Source of the DNA: Catenuloplanes niger | Lineage (GTDB): Bacteria > Actinomycetota > Actinomycetes > Mycobacteriales > Micromonosporaceae | DNA length: 64,000 nucleotides | Assembly (NCBI RefSeq): GCF_031458255.1 | Contig: NZ_JAVDYC010000001.1 | Span: forward strand, 6,085,001 to 6,149,000 | Direction of reading: 5' to 3' | Shown: positions 59,207-64,000 of the stretch, one piece after another | Numbering within the stretch: position 1 is the first letter of the stretch | Layout: each line of letters opens with the position of its first letter | Translations under genes and position numbers: made by a program | Notes under the pieces: generated by a model | What the model was told of the DNA's origin: nothing | What the model saw: the letters and a program-made list of their open reading frames with translations, nothing else | The model's database searches: none

Positions 59207-60026
59207 GGCCGAGTCCCGCCCTGATCGCCCGCTCGACCGGGACGTACCGGCCGTCCGCGCGGTCCAGGTCGAACTCACCGGCCAGTTGCAACGACGGCTG
59301 CGCCATGAACCGCGGAGCGGTGCCGGTGTTGGTGATCGGGGTGTGCACCAGGAACGGGTGGCACAGGTAGGCGTCGCCGGCCCGGCCGGTGGCCAGCGCG
59401 TGCGGCCGGTCCGCCCCCACGCTGCCGCAGTCGAGGTAGGTGCCCTCGGGGCCGTAGGGCTCGAGCAGCGGCGGTACGTCCAGGTGCGAGCCGGACCTGA
59501 TCAGCGTGGGCGCGTCCCGCTCGCCGGTGTCGGAGTAGAGCAGCAGCACCAGCAGTCCCCGCCCGCGGGAGGTCACGTTGCAGCGGAAGATCTTGTCGTA
59601 GTCCGGCGGGACGAGCGCGAGCTCGCCCTCCCAGTCACCGGCGCCGATGGCGGCCTCACCCTCCGGGCTGAGGAAGCTGGCGTCGATGTGCCAGCCGTAG
59701 TCCTCCGCCTGGTCGGGTGCCCGGTCGGCCGGGAAGCGCACCGGGAAGGTCCCGATCGCGTCCAGCGGACGCCACCGTCCCGGGCCGACGAGCTGGTCGT
59801 ACGCCTCGGTCAGCACCGGGGTGTTGGCGCTGCGCACGAACGCCTCGTCGGTGCGCACGCCGAGCCGGATGACCTCCCTGGTCCAGGTCGACCGGTCGTC
59901 CGGGTCCATGTCCAGCTGTTTCCAGAGCAGATCGCGGCACTCGGCGGCGAGCTCGGCGGAAAACGCGTTCGGCACCCGGACGAAGCCGTCGGCGACGAAG
60001 CTCTCGATGTGCTCGGCGGTCAGCAT
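59199..60026 (-). CDS. Phytanoyl-CoA dioxygenase family Fe(II)/2-oxoglutarate oxygenase
   Basis: Encodes 275 residues; GAGGAGG precedes the ATG. The iron ligands are H-x-D in YGWHIDASFLSPEG (near 113-115) and a distal His in LCHPFLVHTPITNTGTAPRF (near 227), followed by the Arg that binds 2-oxoglutarate. The N-terminus EHIESFVADGFVRVPNAFSA is the family's usual first helix. Stand-alone enzymes of this superfamily (EvdO/AviO) form orthoester rings in orthosomycins. This protein is the best window candidate for that step besides the fusion at 47832. However, the same fold also serves hydroxylations elsewhere, so assignment to an orthoester is inferred from context. Confidence 0.85.
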   Translation of the reverse strand: MLTAEHIESFVADGFVRVPNAFSAELAAECRDLLWKQLDMDPDDRSTWTREVIRLGVRTDEAFVRSANTPVLTEAYDQLVGPGRWRPLDAIGTFPVRFPADRAPDQAEDYGWHIDASFLSPEGEAAIGAGDWEGELALVPPDYDKIFRCNVTSRGRGLLVLLLYSDTGERDAPTLIRSGSHLDVPPLLEPYGPEGTYLDCGSVGADRPHALATGRAGDAYLCHPFLVHTPITNTGTAPRFMAQPSLQLAGEFDLDRADGRYVPVERAIRAGLGRG

Positions 60027-60102
60027 GCGTGCCTCCTCATCGGACTCTGCCGACCGGTTATATACCGATGGCGGCCGATGGAGGACGGATCCGGCCGAAG
60101 AC

Positions 60103-60116
60103 TAGCGGTCTCCCCA
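60103..60116. promoter_or_regulatory. Cluster motif copy F (weakest)
   Basis: TAGCGGTCTCCCCA lies 77 bp upstream of the oxygenase start, in the 99-bp gap after the AviRb-like gene. It deviates from the consensus at two arm bases. The adjacent GGTTATATACCGATGG at about 60056-60071 is another AT-rich, partly symmetrical spot that could hold the promoter. Confidence 0.3.
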
Positions 60117-60125
60117 GAGAGACGA

Positions 60126-60959
60126 TCACGCGCGCTGGCGGCTGATCTCGTACAGCGTGATGGACGCGGCGACGGTCGCGTTGAACGAGCTCGCCGACCC
60201 GACCATCGGGATGCGGATGACGGCGTCGCAGTTCTGCGCCCAGAAGCTGCTCATCCCGCTGGTCTCGTTGCCGACCACGATCGCGGTCGGCCCGGTGAAG
60301 TCGTGGTCCCAGATGTCGGTGACCGCGTCCTCGCTCGTCCCGACCAGCGTCATCGTGCCGGTCGCCCGCAGCCACTCCAGCACCGCGGCCGGCGTGTCCG
60401 CCCGGACCGCCGGGACCGCGAACAGCGACCCGCGGCTGGCCCGGACCGTCTTCGGGTCGTAGAGGTCGGCGGCCCGGCCCGCGACGACCACGCCGTCCGC
60501 GCCCAGCGCGTCGGCCGAGCGCAGCAGCGAGCCCACGTTCCCCGGGCTGATCGGACGGTCGAGCACGACGACGACGCCGTCCGGGCGGGGCCGGATCCGG
60601 CTGAGGTCGTCCGGCGGGATCGCGACGACGGCGGTCAGCTCGACGGTGTCCTCGTCCTTCTCGGTGAGGTCGCGCAGCAGCTCGGGGGAGAGCCGGACCA
60701 CCTCGTCGGCGACCCGCCCGGCGACCAGGTCGCGGGCCCAGTGCGACCGCAGGTTCCCGTCGTGCAGCAACGCCCGGATCGGCCAGCCGCGGGCGACCGC
60801 CTCGTTGATCGGGCGCACGCCCTGCACCAGGAACTCGCCCAGCCGGTGCCGGGTGTTCCGGTTGGTCAGCAGCGCCTCCCACTGCTGGAACCGGGCGTTG
60901 CGGCGCTCCACCCGGAGCTCTGTGCCACGGCTCCGCGAGTCATTCTTGATCTTGGACAT
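60126..60959 (-). CDS. aviRb: AviRb-like 23S rRNA (uridine-2'-O) methyltransferase, orthosomycin self-resistance
   Basis: Encodes 277 residues; GGGAGAGG precedes the ATG at 60959. The N-terminal substrate-binding part (VQGVRPINEAVARGWPIRAL) is followed by a SpoU/TrmH knot domain. Its three motifs are VVLDRPISPGNVGSLLRSAD, TAIVVGNETSGMSSFW and IPMVGSASSFNATVAASITL. This matches AviRb, which methylates the ribose of U2479 in 23S rRNA in avilamycin producers. The catalytic Arg (in the first motif) and the E of NETSGM are present. With the AviRa homologue at 37722 it brackets the window's part of the cluster. Confidence 0.9.
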   Translation of the reverse strand: MSKIKNDSRSRGTELRVERRNARFQQWEALLTNRNTRHRLGEFLVQGVRPINEAVARGWPIRALLHDGNLRSHWARDLVAGRVADEVVRLSPELLRDLTEKDEDTVELTAVVAIPPDDLSRIRPRPDGVVVVLDRPISPGNVGSLLRSADALGADGVVVAGRAADLYDPKTVRASRGSLFAVPAVRADTPAAVLEWLRATGTMTLVGTSEDAVTDIWDHDFTGPTAIVVGNETSGMSSFWAQNCDAVIRIPMVGSASSFNATVAASITLYEISRQRA

Positions 60960-61037
60960 GGTTGAGGCCTCTCCCGGACCGGTGGCGAGCATCGCAGCGT
61001 AGTTGTCATGGTGACCGTCCCGACGGGACGGACGTGG

Positions 61038-62099
61038 TCAGCCGGTGAGCGTGACGATCGACGGGTGGCTGCCGAACAGGCTCAGCGGCCGGACCTCGCG
61101 CACCCGCAGCTCGGCCGCCTTCACCGCGGTGAGCTGCTCCTCCGCCTCGTGCAGCAGCAGGACGGCGCGTCCCCCGGCGGGCAGCACCCGGCGGATCTCC
61201 CGGTAGAGCCGCGTCGGCCGGCCGGCCAGCGTGCCCCGGGCGGGCACCTGACGGTCCCACGGCGGGTTGCTCACCACCCGGTCGATCCGGCCGGTGCCGA
61301 TCGGCAGCCGGGCCGCGTCCCCGCGGAGCCAGGTCGCGTCCGTCTCGGTGAGCGCCGCGTTCGCCGTGGCCGCGGCGAGCGCGCGCGGGTCGTGGTCCAT
61401 GCCGATCAGCCGCGCGCCCGGGACCAGGCCGGCGGCCTCGATCAGGATGGTGCCGGTGCCGCAGCACGGGTCCAGCACGGTGTCCGCCGGCCGGATGTCC
61501 GCCAGCAGCGCCATGGCGGCGGCCAGCGGCGGGTGCAGCGTGCCCGGCGTCGACGCCTGCTTGTAGCTCCGGCGGTGCAGCGGCCGGTCGCCGGCGCGCA
61601 GGGCCAGCGCGGCCCGGGTGCCCTCGACCGTGACCCGGAACGACAGCGTGCCCTCCGGCGGGGCGTCACCACCGCGCCGCGAGTGATACGGCAGGCCGGT
61701 CGCGCGCGCCAGCTCGAGGCCGGCCGCGTCCTCGATGTCGTAGCGGTTGTAGTTGCGCTTGCCGAGGAACGACGCGGCGACGTCCACGCCGGTCGCGGCC
61801 GCGCCGAAGCCGAGGAGCGCGCGTTGCCGCAGCAGCTCACCCGGGTCGACCGCACGGGCGGCGGCGGTGAACCGGGCCAGGTCGGCCTTGGTGTGCCCGA
61901 CGTCGTCGACGGACGCGGCCAGCAGGAACAGGTCGTCGACGGTGCGCAGGTCCAGCAGGTGGGGATCGGCCCGGTCCGCGGTGAACCACACCTCGCGATG
62001 ACGGCTGCGGTCGACCCGGCCGAGGCCGCGCCCGGTCACCTCCGCGGCGGCGACCTCCTCGAGCCCGCGCAGGGTTCTCGCCAGCAAACGCACCGCCAC
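61038..62099 (-). CDS. THUMP-type RNA methyltransferase (RlmL/Trm14-like)
   Basis: Encodes 353 residues from the GTG at 62099, chosen because GGGAGG lies eight bases upstream; a weaker TTG start exists at 62165. The N-terminal part (RTLRGLEEVAAAEVTGRGLG, VDDLFLLAASVDDVG) looks like a ferredoxin-like/THUMP RNA-binding module. The central segment RAGDRPLHRRSYKQASTPGT, LHPPLAAAMALLADI leads into the SAM domain VLDPCCGTGTILIEAAGLVP and the amino-methylating motif VVSNPPWDRQ. N-P-P-W enzymes of this kind methylate guanine N2 in rRNA or tRNA. It follows the AviRb-like gene's neighbourhood and could be a third resistance enzyme or an unrelated housekeeping-type methyltransferase. Confidence 0.85.
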   Translation of the reverse strand: MAVRLLARTLRGLEEVAAAEVTGRGLGRVDRSRHREVWFTADRADPHLLDLRTVDDLFLLAASVDDVGHTKADLARFTAAARAVDPGELLRQRALLGFGAAATGVDVAASFLGKRNYNRYDIEDAAGLELARATGLPYHSRRGGDAPPEGTLSFRVTVEGTRAALALRAGDRPLHRRSYKQASTPGTLHPPLAAAMALLADIRPADTVLDPCCGTGTILIEAAGLVPGARLIGMDHDPRALAAATANAALTETDATWLRGDAARLPIGTGRIDRVVSNPPWDRQVPARGTLAGRPTRLYREIRRVLPAGGRAVLLLHEAEEQLTAVKAAELRVREVRPLSLFGSHPSIVTLTG

Positions 62100-62304
62100 C
62101 GGCCGTATCCTCCCGTCGGCGGAAATCCATCTGGGGAACCGCGCGATATCTAGGTGAAATGCCAATCCTGTCTCGCTCCGACCATCATAGAGTTGCGGTA
62201 CGGCGAAATGGATTCCGGGCGGCCGACGGCCGAACTCGGTGGTCGGGTAATGACCGTGCGCCGATCGACGACGGTGATCGTCATGCTATCGAGGAGACGA
62301 CTTC

Positions 62305-63339
62305 GTGCGGACACCGGACATGTTCATCGCCGGCATCGGGACGTTCATTCCACCGCGGGTCAGCGTCGAATGGGCGGTCGCGCGCGGTCTCTATCCGGCC
62401 GCGGACGCGGAGACCCACGAGCTCGGCGGCGTCGCCATCGCGGGTGACCTGCCCGCGCCCGAGATGGCGCTGCGGGCGGCCCAGCAGGCGGTGAAGCGGT
62501 GGGGCGGCTCCCCGGAGGAGTTCGACCTGTTGCTGTACGCCAGCACCTGGCACCAGGGGCCGGACGGCTGGCCGCCGCAGTCCTACCTGCAACGGCATCT
62601 GGTCGGCGGGGACCTGCTCGCGCTGGAGATCCGGCAGGGCTGCAACGGGCTGTTCAGCGGCATGGAGCTCGCCGCCGGCCACCTCGCCGCCGTCCCGGAG
62701 CGGACGAGTGCGCTGCTGGTCGCGGCGGACAACTACGGTACGCCGCTGATCGACCGCTGGTCGATGGGACCCGGGTTCATCGGCGGTGACGCAGCGTCCG
62801 CGATCGTGCTGACCAAGCAGCCGGGGTTCGCCCGCCTGCGCTCGGTGTGCTCCCGGACGATCACGGCCGCGGAGTCGCTGCACCGCGGCGACGAGCCGCT
62901 GTTCCCGCCGAGCATCACGGCCGGCCGGACCACCGACTTCAGCGCCCGGATCGGCCAGCAGTTCGCCACCCGCAGCGCGGCCTCCGTGGCCATGGCGGAC
63001 ATGCCTCAGTGGACGGTGGACCTGGTCGACCGGGCGCTGGCCGAGGCCGGCATCGGCGTCGGCGACATCACCCGGGTGGCTTTCATGAACTACTCCCGCG
63101 AGGTGGTCGAGCAGCGGGTGATGGCCATGTGGGACCTGCCGCTGTCGCGGTCGACCTGGGAGTACGGCCGCGGGATCGGGCACTGCGGCGCCAGCGACCC
63201 CATCCTGTCGTTCGACCACCTGCTCCGGAACGGGGAGCTCGGCCCGGGCGACCACATGCTGATGCTCGGCACCGCACCGGGCGTCGTGCTGTCCTGCGCC
63301 GTCGTCGAGGTCCTCGAGTCGCCGCCCTGGGCGGGCTGA
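62305..63339 (+). CDS. KASIII-like acyltransferase (AviN/CerJ-type)
   Basis: Encodes 344 residues from a GTG after GAGGAG. The fold is that of FabH: LLLYASTWHQGPDGWPPQSY, the nucleophile Cys in LEIRQGCNGLFSGMELAAGH, and GGDAASAIVL. The usual FabH His (in IPHQAN) is replaced by Asn in FMNYSREVVEQ, while a His appears where FabH has Asn, in GHCGASDPILSFDHLL. This arrangement is the one I associate with CerJ/AviN/CalO4-like proteins that transfer or gate the orsellinate unit rather than condense malonyl-ACP. It would pass the aromatic acid from the PKS to the oligosaccharide. It is divergent from the THUMP methyltransferase with a 205-bp gap. Confidence 0.88.
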   Translation: MRTPDMFIAGIGTFIPPRVSVEWAVARGLYPAADAETHELGGVAIAGDLPAPEMALRAAQQAVKRWGGSPEEFDLLLYASTWHQGPDGWPPQSYLQRHLVGGDLLALEIRQGCNGLFSGMELAAGHLAAVPERTSALLVAADNYGTPLIDRWSMGPGFIGGDAASAIVLTKQPGFARLRSVCSRTITAAESLHRGDEPLFPPSITAGRTTDFSARIGQQFATRSAASVAMADMPQWTVDLVDRALAEAGIGVGDITRVAFMNYSREVVEQRVMAMWDLPLSRSTWEYGRGIGHCGASDPILSFDHLLRNGELGPGDHMLMLGTAPGVVLSCAVVEVLESPPWAG

Positions 63340-63450
63340 CCGGCCCGGGCGGTCCCGCCTCGGGGCCGCGACGTCGAGTTCCAGCCATGACCACGAACGG
63401 CGGTGCCGCCGGGCGCGGCGTCGACGTGGACGCGCCCGGCGGCACCGGAC

Positions 63451-64000
63451 CTAGCGTTCGAGGTTCCGGTACCGCCAGACCGAGAGCGGCACGAAGACCA
63501 GCATGATCACCGCGGGCCAGGCGAACGCCAGCAGCATCGCGTGCCGGGCCGCCCAGGAATCGCCGACCACGCCGGGGTTGCCGAACAGCTCGCGGCAGGC
63601 CGCCACCGTCGCGGAGACCGGGTTCCACTCCGCGATCGCGCCGAGCCACGGTGGCATCTGGGTGGGCGAGACGAACGTGTTGGCCAGCATGGTCAGCGGC
63701 AGCAACGGTACGTAACCGGCGCCGACCGCCTCCACCGGCAGGATCAGCCCGAAGAAGATGCCGGCCCAGACCAGCGCGAACCGGAACAGCAGCAGCAGGC
63801 CGAGCGCGCCGAGCGCGGGCCCGATGCCGTCATGGAAGCGCCAGCCCACCAGCAGCGCGCAGACGACCAGGATGGTCAGCTCGAACACCGAGGTGACCAC
63901 GTCGGCGACGCAGCGGCCGAGCGCCACGCCGGTCTGCGCCATCGGCATCGTCCGGAACCGGTCGGTCATGCCCTTCGCCGTGGCCGAGCTGGTGACCATC
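63451..64000 (-). CDS. ABC-2 type transporter permease (partial, C-terminal part)
   Basis: The frame is open to the right window edge, so only the last 183 residues are seen. Five hydrophobic segments (SVFELTILVVCALLVGWRF, LGLLLLFRFALVWAGIFFGL, YVPLLPLTMLANTFVSPTQM and a final LLAFAWPAVIMLVFVPLSVW) and the motif FVSPTQMPPWLGAIAEWNPV identify the DrrB/ABC-2 family of drug exporters. Avilamycin clusters hold such a pair (AviABC1/AviABC2), thought to export the antibiotic. The ATP-binding gene should be upstream, beyond 64000. Confidence 0.88.
   Translation of the reverse strand, partial: MVTSSATAKGMTDRFRTMPMAQTGVALGRCVADVVTSVFELTILVVCALLVGWRFHDGIGPALGALGLLLLFRFALVWAGIFFGLILPVEAVGAGYVPLLPLTMLANTFVSPTQMPPWLGAIAEWNPVSATVAACRELFGNPGVVGDSWAARHAMLLAFAWPAVIMLVFVPLSVWRYRNLER

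Overview
This 64 kb window is high-GC actinomycete DNA, with GTG and ATG starts, frequent ATGA or GTGA stop/start overlaps and very few AT-rich stretches. An ESX/WXG100 locus, a fused TRAP-TAXI transporter and an everninomicin/avilamycin-type gene set would fit a Micromonosporaceae-like organism, but nothing here fixes the genus. All assignments come from reading the sequence and from remembered family features; no database search was run.

Left part (1-34.6 kb), mostly ordinary chromosome. After a LacI-family tail and an ACT-domain gene comes a type VII secretion (ESX) island at about 1.3-12.1 kb. It holds an Imm35-like immunity gene, a 909-residue papain-fold toxin with an ESX-type N-terminus, two WXG100 proteins, an EssC/EccC-type triple ATPase and a LysM membrane protein. 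A second ACT gene, fused to GNAT, closes the island. Three copies of one short dispersed repeat lie in it. Biotin genes follow: bioB, the small auxiliary gene bsaP and a GNAT gene on the minus strand, divergent from bioF-bioD. The bioD frame carries a long low-complexity extension. Next come a P450, a GGDEF/EAL protein, a large LuxR-family ATPase regulator, a LacI regulator, a D-amino-acid-oxidase-like flavoprotein divergent from a LysR regulator with a palindromic operator, an alginate-lyase-like protein, a TetR regulator and a TRAP-TAXI uptake system.

A tRNA array (Gly-GCC, Cys-GCA, Val-GAC) at 34.7-35.0 kb marks a sharp change. From 35.4 kb to the right end nearly every gene fits an orthosomycin (avilamycin/everninomicin-type) oligosaccharide antibiotic cluster that continues beyond the window. 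The diagnostic genes are an AviRa-like and an AviRb-like 23S rRNA methyltransferase (self-resistance), an AviM-like iterative orsellinate synthase, an AviN/CerJ-like KASIII acyltransferase, an aromatic O-methyltransferase, two Fe(II)/2-oxoglutarate oxygenases (one fused to a methyltransferase, as in EvdMO1), and an ABC-2 exporter permease. The sugar genes are rmlA, rmlB, an NDP-hexose 2,3-dehydratase, two Gfo/Idh 3-ketoreductases, a 4-ketoreductase, a C-methyltransferase, an epimerase and two GDP-mannose-4,6-dehydratase-like genes. Together these would make dTDP-2,6-dideoxy and branched sugars plus GDP-mannose-derived sugars, and cap the chain with an orsellinate-type ester. The halogenase and glycosyltransferases expected for the pathway are not in the window.

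The most promising new observations are a near-palindromic motif (TAGGGA-N2-TCRCTA) in five intergenic regions of the cluster, a third putative RNA methyltransferase beside the AviRb homologue, a multicopper oxidase inside the cluster, a probable CTG-initiated dehydratase gene, and the T7SS papain-fold toxin/immunity pair.
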